Source: Pseudomonadota bacterium (lineage in GTDB: Bacteria; Myxococcota_A; Polyangia; GCA-2747355). From it: a stretch of 64,000 nt of DNA. The stretch lies in assembly GCA_016702545.1 (NCBI GenBank), contig JADJDT010000026.1:16766-80765 (forward strand), in the 5' to 3' direction. Positions 16,020 to 24,672 of this stretch are shown here, one piece after another. A program made the position numbers and the translations under genes. The notes beneath the pieces are model-generated. The model made no database searches and was not told the origin of the DNA. It saw only the letters and a program-made list of their open reading frames with translations. The number at the start of each line of letters is the position of its first letter. The stretch's first letter is position 1.

Positions 16020-17786
16020 ATGGCGTCGTTGGCGGGTCTGAGCTTCGGGCGCTACCGGGTCCGTGCCCGCTGGGGTCAGGGGGGGATGGGCGAGGTCTAT
16101 CTCGGCAGCGCGGTCGGTCCCGACGGCGTCGAGAAGCCAGTGGCGATCAAGACCATTCGCGCGCTGCACCGCCAGCGGCGCGAGCTGGTCGAGATGTTCC
16201 TCGAGGAGGCCAAGGTCTCTTTCCTGCTGACCCACCCCAACATCGTGCAGACCTACGAGCTCGGCGCGCTCGACGACCATCATTTCCTGGTGATGGAGTG
16301 GGTCGAGGGCATCACGCTCGAGGCGCTGCTGGAGTTCTTCCGCGACACGCGGCGCCAGCCCCTGCCCGTCGCGCTGGCGCTCTCGCTCGCGATGCAGGTC
16401 GCTCGCGCGCTCGACTACGCCCACACCTTCGCCGACACGCAGGAACGGCCGCTGCGCATCGTTCATCGCGACGTCAGCCCGAGCAACGTGCTCTTGTCCC
16501 ACGACAGACAGATCAAGGTGACGGACTTCGGCCTGGTCAAATCGGTGCTGAGCAAGGTCGAGACCGAGGTCGGGCAGATCAAGGGCAAGGCGGCCTATAT
16601 GGCGCCCGAGCAGCTCGCCTCGCGCCCCACGGACGCGCGCACCGATATCTACTCGTTGGGCCTGATGCTCTACGAGATGCTGAGCGGTGAGCACCCCTTC
16701 GGCGCGCGCGGTGAGGTGACCTTGCTGGCGCGGCTGAGCGGGGTCGAGATCCCCCCGCTGGCCGAACGAGCGCCGGACCTCGCGCCGGCGGTGCTCGAGC
16801 TGGTCGCCGGTTGCCTGGCCACGGACCCCGCGGCGCGCTTCAGCAGCGCCGGCGAGCTCGGGCGGCGTATCGATCGGTGCATGCGAGAGGCAGCGCTGAG
16901 GGTCTCCGAGTATGAGCTGGCGGAGCTGGTGGCGCAGGTGAGCGGCTGGGCTGCACCCCGCCCCGTGGCGCCGCATCCCTTCGACCTGGCCCTCGGTGTG
17001 GAGCTGCAGCGCGTGGCGGGCGGCACGGGCGGGCTGGCGGCCTTCAAGCGCTCGGGCGTGGGGACGGTCGTCGAGGGGGGGCCGCGTGGCTCTGCGGCCC
17101 CGCCGGCGAGCACCTATCCTGCGTCGCCGCAGGCGCCGCGCGCCTCGGCGGGCCGCGCTGCGCAGGGTCAACCAGCAGCGCCCGCGTCGCGCCACCGATC
17201 CCGCGCGCTCGTGGCCGCGGGGGGCGCCGCGCTGCTCTTCGGCCTGGTCTATCTGGCGACCGATCGCGGCGGGTCCCCTCCGACCGCGGCTCCCGTCGCA
17301 CGCGGCGGATCGCCGCTGGCCGCGGCGACGCCGAGCGCGACGCCAGGCGACGCCGGCAGCGCGCGCGCCCTGCCCCAGGCCGCGACGACGCGGCGTGGCC
17401 CCAGCGACGCGGCCGCGGCGGCTCGCGCTCTGCCCGATTCTGGCCCCCTCGGCAGACCCGACGCCGCCGAGGCCAGCGACCGACGCCTGCCCTCGCGGCG
17501 GGGCTGGTCTGCGCGCCAGCCCGAGCCACGCTCCGCGCGTGGGGGCGATCCCCCGGCGCCGCCCGCCCCCGTCGTCACGGGCACGCTCTCGGTCAACAGC
17601 GAGCCGTGGGCCGTGGTCTTCGTCGACGGCGTGCGCCTGCGCAGCACCCCCCTGCTCGGCCACCCACTTGCGGTAGGATTGCATGTCGTGCGCCTGGAGC
17701 ACCCGCCGCGCCAGCTCAGCGCCACCCGTAGCGTGGTGATTCGCGCCGGCGAGGAGACGCGGCTGGCCGTGGAGCTCGGTCCCTGA
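16020..17786 (+). CDS. Eukaryote-like Ser/Thr protein kinase with C-terminal PEGA-type domain
   Basis: A 588-residue membrane-anchored Hanks-type kinase. The kinase domain is complete: glycine loop GQGGMGEVYLG (19-29), Lys44 in VAIKTI, HRD with Asp151 (IVHRDVSPSNVLLS), DFG at 169-171 and APEQL. HRDVSPSN rather than HRDLKPEN is common in Myxococcota kinases. A low-complexity juxtamembrane region leads to one transmembrane segment (ALVAAGGAALLFGLVYLAT). A long Ala/Pro linker then reaches an extracytoplasmic PEGA-like domain (GTLSVNSEPWAVVFVDGVRL). The kinase thus has its sensor side outside. The next gene, 16 bases on, is an FHA-sigma54 activator, a likely phosphorylation target or binding partner. 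Confidence 0.92.
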   Translation: MASLAGLSFGRYRVRARWGQGGMGEVYLGSAVGPDGVEKPVAIKTIRALHRQRRELVEMFLEEAKVSFLLTHPNIVQTYELGALDDHHFLVMEWVEGITLEALLEFFRDTRRQPLPVALALSLAMQVARALDYAHTFADTQERPLRIVHRDVSPSNVLLSHDRQIKVTDFGLVKSVLSKVETEVGQIKGKAAYMAPEQLASRPTDARTDIYSLGLMLYEMLSGEHPFGARGEVTLLARLSGVEIPPLAERAPDLAPAVLELVAGCLATDPAARFSSAGELGRRIDRCMREAALRVSEYELAELVAQVSGWAAPRPVAPHPFDLALGVELQRVAGGTGGLAAFKRSGVGTVVEGGPRGSAAPPASTYPASPQAPRASAGRAAQGQPAAPASRHRSRALVAAGGAALLFGLVYLATDRGGSPPTAAPVARGGSPLAAATPSATPGDAGSARALPQAATTRRGPSDAAAAARALPDSGPLGRPDAAEASDRRLPSRRGWSARQPEPRSARGGDPPAPPAPVVTGTLSVNSEPWAVVFVDGVRLRSTPLLGHPLAVGLHVVRLEHPPRQLSATRSVVIRAGEETRLAVELGP

Positions 17787-17802
17787 GCCTGAGCGAGATC
17801 AC

Positions 17803-19218
17803 ATGAGCGAGCAGCACATGAGCGAGCAGCAGGGCGAGTCGGCGGCGGCGGCGCCCGTCACGGCAGCGGCCTGCGGAGGCACCCTCGTCGTCAGCGACGC
17901 CGGGGGTCGGCTGCGGCGTCAGGTCGAGCCCTATCGCCTCGTCGGTGCGGGCGTCGATCGCTGCGTCACGACGCCGGCGCTGCACCTGGGCTCGCACCCG
18001 AGCAACGAGCTGGTGCTGGTCGATGCGAGCGTGTCCCGACTCCACGCCGCGATCGAGGCCACTCCGCACGGCTATCTGGTGCGGGATCTCGAGAGCACCA
18101 ACGGCACCTGGATCGACGGCGTGCGCGTGCAGCAGGCCTACCTGCCGCCGCGGGCGCTGCTGCGGCTCGGACAGGTTACGTTGCGCTTTACGTTGACCGG
18201 CGAGAAGACGACGGTGGCCGGCAGCGAGCAGGAGGAGTTCTTTGGCGTGCTCGGGCGCTCGCCCGCGATGCGCGAGCTCTTCGCCGTGCTGGGGCGCGTC
18301 GCGCCGACCGACGCCACGATTCTGCTCGAGGGCGAGAGCGGGACCGGCAAGGAGCTGGTGACCGCGGCGATCCATCGCGCCAGCCAGCGCGCCGCGGGGC
18401 CGCTGGTGGTCTTCGATTGCGCGGCGATGCCGGCGCCGCTGATCGAGAGCGAACTCTTCGGCCACGAGCGTGGCGCCTTCACGGGGGCGGCCAGTCGCTA
18501 TCTGGGGCAGGTCCGCGAGGCCCACGGCGGGACGCTCTTCCTCGACGAGATCGGCGAGCTGCCGCGCGAGCTGCAGCCGAAGCTGCTACGCGTGCTGGAG
18601 ACTCGGCAGGTGCGCCCGCTCGGCTCGACCACCACCTACCCGGTGGACGTGCGGCTGGTGGCGGCGACGAATCGCGATCTGGCGCGCGAGGTCAATCGCG
18701 GCAATTTCCGCGAGGACCTCTATTACCGGCTGGCCGTGGTCAAGCTCAAGGTGCCGCCGCTGCGCGAGCGCAGCGGCGATCTGCGGCTGCTGGTCGGGCG
18801 CTTCGTCGAGACGACCCTGGCACAGGAGCCGGCGCGGGCGCGCGAGGTCTTGCGCGGCATCTCGGAGGAGAACTGGCGCAAGCTCGAGCTGCTGCCGTGG
18901 CCGGGCAATGTGCGGGAGCTACGCAACTTCATCGAGCGCACGCTGATCATCAGCGGAGGGCCCGCCGACGCCAGCGCGTGGCCCGCGCCGCTCGGGGTCG
19001 CGCCCCGGGCAGAGCCTTCGGCGGGCGCCCTGCCCGCCCCGGACGCGGTGCCGCTGGACCGGCCCTTCGCCGAGCTCAAGGCCCAGACGGTGGCCGCGTT
19101 CGAGCGCGCGTACTTGCTGGGCCAGCTGGCGCAGCATGGCCACAACGTCTCGGCTGCCGCCCGCGCCGCGGGCCTGGACCGCATGAGCTTCAAGCGCTTG
19201 CTGAGCAAGTACCGCTAG
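17803..19218 (+). CDS. FHA domain-containing sigma54-dependent transcription activator
   Basis: A 471-residue enhancer-binding protein. The N-terminal FHA domain (about 55-130) has GSHPSNELVL, SVSRLHA and STNGTWIDG, the phosphothreonine-binding pattern. The AAA+ domain has Walker A GESGTGKE (177-184), the sigma54-contacting GAFTGA loop (224-229), Walker B TLFLDEIGEL, and the PWPGNVREL segment. A Fis-type helix-turn-helix (HNVSAAARAAGLDRMSFKRL) ends the protein. An FHA input in place of a receiver implies control by Ser/Thr phosphorylation, and the kinase gene immediately upstream is the obvious candidate. An additional in-frame ATG at 17818 could be used. The TAG stop lies at the edge of a dispersed repeat. 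Confidence 0.95.
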   Translation: MSEQHMSEQQGESAAAAPVTAAACGGTLVVSDAGGRLRRQVEPYRLVGAGVDRCVTTPALHLGSHPSNELVLVDASVSRLHAAIEATPHGYLVRDLESTNGTWIDGVRVQQAYLPPRALLRLGQVTLRFTLTGEKTTVAGSEQEEFFGVLGRSPAMRELFAVLGRVAPTDATILLEGESGTGKELVTAAIHRASQRAAGPLVVFDCAAMPAPLIESELFGHERGAFTGAASRYLGQVREAHGGTLFLDEIGELPRELQPKLLRVLETRQVRPLGSTTTYPVDVRLVAATNRDLAREVNRGNFREDLYYRLAVVKLKVPPLRERSGDLRLLVGRFVETTLAQEPARAREVLRGISEENWRKLELLPWPGNVRELRNFIERTLIISGGPADASAWPAPLGVAPRAEPSAGALPAPDAVPLDRPFAELKAQTVAAFERAYLLGQLAQHGHNVSAAARAAGLDRMSFKRLLSKYR

Positions 19219-19250
19219 GAGCCTGTCGGGAAATTGCTGCGCCGCCCGAC
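19216..19250 (+). repeat. Single end of the dispersed AGGAGCCTGTCGG repeat, beginning at a stop codon
   Basis: TAGGAGCCTGTCGG followed by GAAATTGCTGCGCCG matches, with few mismatches over about 35 bases, the reverse complement of the right arm of the element at 38499-38648. The first three bases are the stop codon of the sigma54 activator. No opposite arm is obvious within 150 bases, so this looks like a partial or degenerate copy. Confidence 0.6.
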
Positions 19251-19253
19251 CGC

Positions 19254-19298
19254 CTGAGGCAAGGCGCCCTCAGCGCGGCTGAGGCGGCGCTGCCTCAG
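19254..19298 (+). terminator. Nested hairpin after the kinase/sigma54-activator operon
   Basis: CTGAGGCA (19254-19261) pairs with TGCCTCAG (19291-19298). Inside it GCGCC pairs with GGCGC, and CTCAGC pairs with GCTGAG. The result is a stacked stem of about 19 base pairs with small internal asymmetries. It has no T-run. Its place after the last gene of the operon suggests a terminator or 3'-end stabiliser. Confidence 0.45.
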
Positions 19299-19442
19299 CG
19301 CACGCCGGCGACCTCGGCTCCATATCGCGTCCTGTCAATGATTCTCGCGAACTCTGCGTCGGACGCGCCTGGCACGCCGGCTGCTAATACCGACGGCGAG
19401 CGCGATACGCGCTGACAACCAACCGTTACAGGAGAAGACACC

Positions 19443-20438
19443 ATGAGACGCAGCAGCATCATCCTCCCCATCGCCCTGCTCACCGCCGCCGTGGGCTGCG
19501 GAGCCGACGACGCGGGCCTCGACGCCTACCGCCGGGCCGTGCCCACCAGCGCGGCGCTCTCGGTCGACGTCCCGGCCGGTACCAAAGAGGCCACTCCCGG
19601 GCAAGCCGCCCAGGCCCTGACCGCCCAGCGCGCGGGACTCTACAACCTGACCTACACCATCTCCCGCCAGGCCAACGGCTGGATCGGCGCCGGCCTGCAG
19701 ATCGTCGAGGCGATCGTCGACTACCCGCCGACTTCCTTCGAGGCGGGCCGCGCGGTTTGGGGTCCCTTCACGCCGGCGCTCGAGCCGCTGAGCTGGACGC
19801 TCGAGGTGACCAAGACCGGCGAGGAGACCTATGCCTATGTGCTCTCCGCACGAGACAAGGACCAAGCGAACGACCCGATGCAGGCCATTCTGAGCGGCAC
19901 CTCGGTCAAGGGCGCAGGCGCGCCGTCGGTCGTGGGTGGCTATCGCGGGCAGTACACGCTGAACTTCTCCGCGCTCCATGCGCTCGACGCCGAGCTCTAT
20001 AGCGAGACCGGCACGATGCTGGCGCGCTACGACCTGACGGGCAACGAGCGTCGCCTGGAGATGACGCTGCAGGACTTCGTCGACGACGGCGATCCGGCGC
20101 AGGACGCGGAGTACGGCTACGTCGAGCGGGCCGACGGGTCGGGCGAGTTCCGCATCGCGGGCCTCACGGACCTCGAGGAAGACGACTCGGCGCAGGAGCA
20201 CGTGGTCGTCCGCTCGACGTGGAACGCACAGGGCGCCGGCCGTGCCGACGCGGAGTTCAGCGGCGGCAACCTGAGCGCGAGCGTCACCGCCACGGAATGC
20301 TGGGATCCCTCGTTCGCCCGCTCGTTCTATCAGGACACGATCCAGGGGCAGCTCCCGGGCGGCGAGCTCGCCAGCTGCGCCTTCGCCACCGCGATCGACC
20401 CCGACTTCGAGCTCGACCTCGACCTGCAGAGCAACTAG
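19443..20438 (+). CDS. Hypothetical lipoprotein
   Basis: Not recognised. A 331-residue protein with a good ribosome-binding sequence (ACAGGAGAA) seven bases before the ATG. The signal peptide ends at a lipobox (LLTAAVGCGADD). The mature part is acidic with many alternating beta-like stretches, for example YNLTYTISRQANGWIGAGLQ and GGYRGQYTLNFSALHALDA. It ends in a Cys pair region and an acidic tail (DPDFELDLDLQSN). It is bounded by hairpins on both sides and appears monocistronic. Surface or periplasmic location is inferred from the lipobox. Confidence 0.75.
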   Translation: MRRSSIILPIALLTAAVGCGADDAGLDAYRRAVPTSAALSVDVPAGTKEATPGQAAQALTAQRAGLYNLTYTISRQANGWIGAGLQIVEAIVDYPPTSFEAGRAVWGPFTPALEPLSWTLEVTKTGEETYAYVLSARDKDQANDPMQAILSGTSVKGAGAPSVVGGYRGQYTLNFSALHALDAELYSETGTMLARYDLTGNERRLEMTLQDFVDDGDPAQDAEYGYVERADGSGEFRIAGLTDLEEDDSAQEHVVVRSTWNAQGAGRADAEFSGGNLSASVTATECWDPSFARSFYQDTIQGQLPGGELASCAFATAIDPDFELDLDLQSN

Positions 20439-20460
20439 GCCGAGCGACGAGGGCACACCC

Positions 20461-20491
20461 GCAGCGGCGGCGGATCGCCCGCCGCCGCTGC
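20461..20491 (+). terminator. Perfect 13-bp GC hairpin after the lipoprotein gene
   Basis: GCAGCGGCGGCGG (20461-20473) pairs perfectly with CCGCCGCCGCTGC (20479-20491) around a five-base loop, starting 23 bases after the upstream stop. It lacks a T-run, like other candidate terminators in this GC-rich window. Confidence 0.5.
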
Positions 20492-20513
20492 GAGGCGCGC
20501 GGCCAATCGCCGG

Positions 20514-20544
20514 TTGACGCGGCGCGCGCGAGTCGTCCTACAAT
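20514..20544 (+). promoter_or_regulatory. Candidate promoter for the kelch-repeat lipoprotein gene
   Basis: TTGACG (20514-20519) and TACAAT (20539-20544) lie in the right order, but with 19-base spacing, two more than ideal. The first start codon is 28 bases further on. A tiny reading frame, ATGAGCGAAGCGTGA (20553-20567), sits between them. Confidence 0.4.
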
Positions 20545-20574
20545 GCGTGCCGCATGAGCGAAGCGTGATCGGTG

Positions 20575-22152
20575 ATGCCTCCCCTCCCGCGCCCCCCGCG
20601 TTCGGATCGACCCTTGCGCAGCACGCTGCTGGTGCTCGGGCTGCTGGCGGCCTGCTCGGGGCCCGCCACGCTCGTGCTGCAGCTTGCCCCCGCGGGTAGC
20701 GACCCGACTGTGGTCGGGGGGCGTCTGACCCTCAGCGTGATCGAGGTGGCCACCGGTCGGACGGTGGCCGCGACCGAGCTCACCAGCAAAGATCCCGCGG
20801 GCCAGCGCCGCATCTTCAGCGCCCTGGAGCTGGTCGAGGGACAAACCTACCGCGTGCGCCTCACGGCGCGCTTCGACGAGCCGGTCTGCGTCAACGACCA
20901 ACCCGCGCTGGACCGGCGGGCCGTCGGCCTGAGCGCGCCCTTCGTCTACCAGGGCTCGCTCGAGAGCGTCGAGCTCTACGTCGGCTGCGCCGACGGCACG
21001 CGCGCGATGGGCAACCCCGAGCTGCGCGTCTTCCACACCGCGACCTGGGTGCCGCAGGACGCGCGCCACGGACGGGTGTGGCTCACCGGCGGCGCTGCGC
21101 CCTCGACCGTGGCCTTCGACCTCGAGGACGCCACGGAGACGCGCCTGCTGCGCTCGATCGAGGCTTTCGACCCGTTCTCCGGTCAGTTCACGCCGGTCGC
21201 CGCCGAACTCAGCCGCCCGCGCTTTCTGCACCGAGCCGCCCTGCGCGGCAACGGCGACCTCGTGCTGACGGGCGGTCTCGAAAAGACCAGCGAGGATGAC
21301 GCCGCGGAGTTCGTCGCCGTGCGCACGGTCGAGCGCCTGCGAGCTGGCCGGATCGAGCGCCTGCCCGAGCTGCGGGAGGGACGCGGCGCGCATGGCCAAG
21401 CGAGCGCAGGCCCCACTGGCGTGGCCGTCTTCGGCGGGATCGGCAGCGAGCTCGAGCCGCTCGCGTCGGTCGAGCTGATCGACGTGAGTGGCGAGACACC
21501 CGCGGCGATCAGCACCCTGGCCGGACCCGCGATCGTGCCCGCGGTCCTGCCCTTCGGCGACGATCGCCATGTGCTGGTCGTCGGCGAGATCGCCCCGGCC
21601 GGGAGCGACAGCCCCGTCGAGGTGTTCTGTCTCAAGGCCCCCTGCGACTGCGGGGTGCCACCCTGCGCTCGCTCGATCAAGGGCTTCGGCGCCGGCCGGA
21701 GCGGCTTCGGCGCGGCCGGCACCCTCGTGCCCTGCACCGGCGGCGGCGGCGCGATCTACCTGGCCGGCGGCGGGACCGAGGACCCGCAGACGAAGGCCGA
21801 CGTGATGTACAACGACATCTACTGTCTGGATACCAGGGTCGCGGAGCGCCTCGAGCGCGTCGGCGAGCTGCAGCGCGCGCGTTCCTCGCACACGATCACG
21901 CTCGTCGACGGACCGCGCGGGCCGCGGCTCTTCGTCGCCGGTGGGGGCGGTCCGCTGCCCGACACGCCGAGCACGGCGGAGCTGGTGGACGTCGACTGCG
22001 CTTGCGGCGCGATCGCGGCCGAGGCGATCCAGCTGGTGAAGCTCCGTGGCGCGCGCGCCGGTCACACGGCCACGCTGCTGCCGGACGGCACCGTGCTGCT
22101 GGTAGGAAGCCTCGTCGGCGCAGCGGCCGAGCGCTTCAGCCCCGATCGATGA
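20575..22152 (+). CDS. Kelch-like beta-propeller lipoprotein
   Basis: A 525-residue lipoprotein with signal LLVLGLLAACSGP. An N-terminal beta-sandwich (about 30-140) precedes kelch-like repeats. Each has a Gly-Gly doublet and a spaced aromatic or charged pair: GRVWLTGGAAP, GDLVLTGGLEK, GVAVFGGIGSE, AIYLAGGGTEDPQ, PRLFVAGGGGPLP and GTVLLVGSLVG. These suit a five- to six-bladed propeller used for binding. A Cys-rich insert (FCLKAPCDCGVPPCARSI) interrupts the middle. GTG at 20572 is an alternative start. Multi-kelch lipoproteins with unknown ligands are common in Myxococcota. Confidence 0.75.
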   Translation: MPPLPRPPRSDRPLRSTLLVLGLLAACSGPATLVLQLAPAGSDPTVVGGRLTLSVIEVATGRTVAATELTSKDPAGQRRIFSALELVEGQTYRVRLTARFDEPVCVNDQPALDRRAVGLSAPFVYQGSLESVELYVGCADGTRAMGNPELRVFHTATWVPQDARHGRVWLTGGAAPSTVAFDLEDATETRLLRSIEAFDPFSGQFTPVAAELSRPRFLHRAALRGNGDLVLTGGLEKTSEDDAAEFVAVRTVERLRAGRIERLPELREGRGAHGQASAGPTGVAVFGGIGSELEPLASVELIDVSGETPAAISTLAGPAIVPAVLPFGDDRHVLVVGEIAPAGSDSPVEVFCLKAPCDCGVPPCARSIKGFGAGRSGFGAAGTLVPCTGGGGAIYLAGGGTEDPQTKADVMYNDIYCLDTRVAERLERVGELQRARSSHTITLVDGPRGPRLFVAGGGGPLPDTPSTAELVDVDCACGAIAAEAIQLVKLRGARAGHTATLLPDGTVLLVGSLVGAAAERFSPDR

Positions 22153-22159
22153 TCGCGCG

Positions 22160-23457
22160 ATGATGGCGTGGAGCGAGACAATGATGGCCCTTCGCCCCCT
22201 GCACCCGACGCCGATCCACCGGATCCGGGCAGTCGCGGAACACCTCCCGCAGGGCGTCCGGGTCCCCCTGCTGGCGCTGCTGAGCCTCGGGCTGGCCGCC
22301 TGCGCGGCGCCCGCGGCGCAGCGCGGGCTGGTGCCGGTGGCGGTGCGCGTGGTGGCCTTCCCGCGCGCCTCCGGCACGGTCGAGACCCTCGCACGCCGAC
22401 CGTATCTTCGAGTGCAGTCGCAAGCGGCGGAGGCGCTGTTGCGGGCGCGGGCGCGCGTGCCCGGCCGCTCCGGCAGCGCCGACCCACGGGCACGGGCGGC
22501 CGTCGCCCTGCAGCGGGCGCGCGAGGACTACCAGGGTTTGCGCCTCCCCGAGGCCCTGGAGGGGCTGGCCGGGGCGCTGGCCGAGCTCGCGAGCGCGGCA
22601 GCCCTGGAGGCGGAGGATCTCCGCTTGCTCCGGGAGCTCTTGCTGCAGCGCGCGCTGTGCGAGCTCGCGCTCAGCCGCGTGGTCGACGCGCAGGCGTCGA
22701 TCGCCGCCGCGATGGCCCTTGGCTTCGACGGCTCTCAGGCCGGCGCCTACTCCCCCGAGGTCGAGGCCGTGATCGACGGGGTCCGACGCCAGCGCGTCGG
22801 CGGCGGGCACCAGGCGCTGACGGTGACCGCGCGCCCTGCCGACGCGGTGGTGCTGATCGATGGACGCCGGGTGGGTCCGGCCCCGGTGACCGTGAAGCTC
22901 GGGGCGGGGCCGCATCTGCTGCGCGCTGAGCGGCGCGGGTTTCGGCCCTTCGCTCGCTGGTGGACCGCGCCCGCGAGCGGCGGCGCGCTGCAGCGCCTCG
23001 AGCTCGTGCTCGAGACGGCCTCGGTCGGCGCGACGGCCGCGGAGCTGCTCGCGGGACTGCACGCCGCGGGCGATCCGAGCGCGGGCGACGGGCGACCCCG
23101 AACTGCTCGCGCGGGTGGTCGGCCCGGAGCGGGCCATCGTCACGGTCACGGGGCAAGCGCCCCAGCTCAGGTCCCGGCTGATCTGGACCGGGCTCCCGGA
23201 GAGCCTCGCCGACGATCCGCGCCTGCCGCGGTGCGGACGCCCCCGCCTTGGCCGGCTGCCTCGGACCAGCGCTCTATACCTTGGCGTCGGGGCAACCCTT
23301 CGCCGAGGACGCGCCGCGAGCCGCGGTGGCGCGGCCCCTCTACCGGCGTTGGTGGTTCTGGACCCTGGTGGCCGCGGGCGGCGGCCTCGCCGCCCTCGCG
23401 GTGATCGGCGCCAACGATCACGCCGGCGTCAACGTCGACCTGCGCGCGCCGCGCTGA
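22160..23457 (+). CDS. PEGA-type lipoprotein with C-terminal transmembrane helix, two apparent frameshifts
   Basis: The signal ends LLSLGLAACAAP. A helical region of about 150 residues with TPR-like character follows, then a PEGA domain (LTVTARPADAVVLIDGRRVG). The frame breaks near 23090-23096: removing one G from GACGGGCGACC restores GDPELLARVVGPERAIVTVTG. It breaks again near 23222-23228, where removing one G restores PRADAPALAGCLGPALYTLA. The restored protein ends with one transmembrane helix (WWFWTLVAAGGGLAALAVIG) and a stop at 23457. Both breaks are single-base changes in G runs. Its 3' end overlaps that of the convergent gene by 29 bases. Confidence 0.6.
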
Positions 23458-24004
23458 TCCGCAGCGGGCGCGCCTGGCGCCGCAGATGGGTCAGGGTCAG
23501 CGCCGGGAGCAGCCCCAGCAGCTCGACCGCGAGGGCGGCGGCGACCAAGGCGATCGCGACGCCGGCCTCGCCAATCCCGCCGTAGATGCCGTGCAGATAG
23601 GCCGCAGAGGCGATCAGCAGCGCGATCACCAGGGCGCAGAAGGCGAGCTCCAGCAGCGCGCCGATGCAGGCCCAGCGGCGCCCCCGCTGCCCGCCGCGGA
23701 GCAGGCCGACCGCCGTGGTGAGGGCCACCGCCGCCGCGAGCACCGCCCCCGCGCGAATCCAGGGCGAACGCGCGGGGACCAGCACGAAGACCACCCCGAC
23801 GTAGGCGGCAGCCAGCAGCAGGTGTCCGACCGCATGGAGCACGTCGGTCAGCGCGCGGCGGTCGGCGGGAGGCGGCGTCGGCGCCACGCCCTCGTCGCCA
23901 GTCGAGCGGTGGCCAGTTGAGCTGGGGCCAGTCGAGCCGTGGCCAGTCGAGCCGTGGCCAATCGAGCTGTGCCCGCTTAGGCTGTGGTCGGTTGAGGCGT
24001 CCAT
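23429..24004 (-). CDS. Hypothetical four-helix membrane protein with N-terminal Gly-His-Ser-Thr repeats
   Basis: Not recognised. A 191-residue protein from the ATG at 24004. The N-terminal 35 residues are pentapeptide repeats of the kind GHGSTG, encoded by a 15-base tandem repeat (about 23905-23985). Four hydrophobic segments follow, in pairs on either side of a basic loop (LLRGGQRGRRW). The His-rich tail could bind metal, but the repeat may simply be a slippage product. An intrinsic terminator for minus-strand transcription lies just upstream, so the gene must have its own promoter within 50 bases or be weakly read through. Confidence 0.6.
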   Translation of the reverse strand: MDASTDHSLSGHSSIGHGSTGHGSTGPSSTGHRSTGDEGVAPTPPPADRRALTDVLHAVGHLLLAAAYVGVVFVLVPARSPWIRAGAVLAAAVALTTAVGLLRGGQRGRRWACIGALLELAFCALVIALLIASAAYLHGIYGGIGEAGVAIALVAAALAVELLGLLPALTLTHLRRQARPLRISAARAGRR

Positions 24005-24052
24005 CGGAACTCGATCGGGATCGACCCGGGGCCGCGGCTGCCGCGGGGCAGA

Positions 24053-24088
24053 GAAAATAAAAAAGCCGGCCTCGCCTTGAGGCCGGCT
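24053..24088 (-). terminator. Classical intrinsic terminator
   Basis: Read on the minus strand, AGCCGGCCTC pairs perfectly with GAGGCCGGCT (10 bp, five-base loop), followed by TTTTTTATTTT. It is the only textbook rho-independent terminator in the window. It should end transcription coming from the TPR operon at 24673-34788, about 590 bases after its last stop codon. Confidence 0.9.
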
Positions 24089-24672
24089 CATCATGGCAGC
24101 GTCGGGTGGGTGTCGTCTATGCGAAGCCCGGTCGACGCTTTGTTCCCGAAGTCACGTTCCTGAAGTCACGTTCCTGAAGTCACGTTCCCTTCACCTGCAC
24201 GCTGGTGCGAAGTGAAGAGCCACCCGGCTGCGGCGGGACCCTGCCCCCCCCACACACGCTCGTTCCGGCCTATCCGGACGCCCACCCCTACACGCCACCC
24301 CTCCACGCCCCCTACACGCTACCCCGGACCCGAGCAGTGGCCGCCGCGGCAGCCAGGTGATCCCTCTATGTGCAACGGGTATGCCGTTCTTTGTGGGCGG
24401 CCCCGATGGGTCGGACCGGTGGCCTCGTCGCCGCTGGCGCACGCCTCTTGCGGTGCCCCACGCGCTTCGTCCTGCCGCCCTTGGCCTTGAAACGCTTCGG
24501 CCTTTTGACGCACAACCGAGTCGCGCCGGTCGCGACGACGCCGCCGCCGGAGGTATTCTGGTCTCGAGTTCAGGTGGCGCAAGCGATCGCTGCTGTCGTC
24601 GGTGGCGGGTCGCCCCTCTCCGACTTCGCCTCGCCTCACCGATTTCCGGCGGCCACGGCGCGACGCCGCCGC
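24089..24672. other. 584-base stretch without a supported gene; holds a 14-bp tandem repeat
   Basis: Three copies of CCTGAAGTCACGTT (the first has CCC) occupy 24145-24186. The remainder is of mixed composition, with a pyrimidine-rich patch near 24240-24330. A minus-strand frame of 49 codons (24366-24515), starting only at TTG, is extremely rich in Lys and Arg, but it has no convincing ribosome-binding sequence. The stretch lies between the last TPR stop codon and its terminator, so it would be transcribed as a long 3' region. Confidence 0.5.

Noticed and set aside
20553..20567. Four-codon leader peptide (MSEA) before the kelch gene
   Set aside because: Too short to support, with no attenuator-like alternative hairpins around it.
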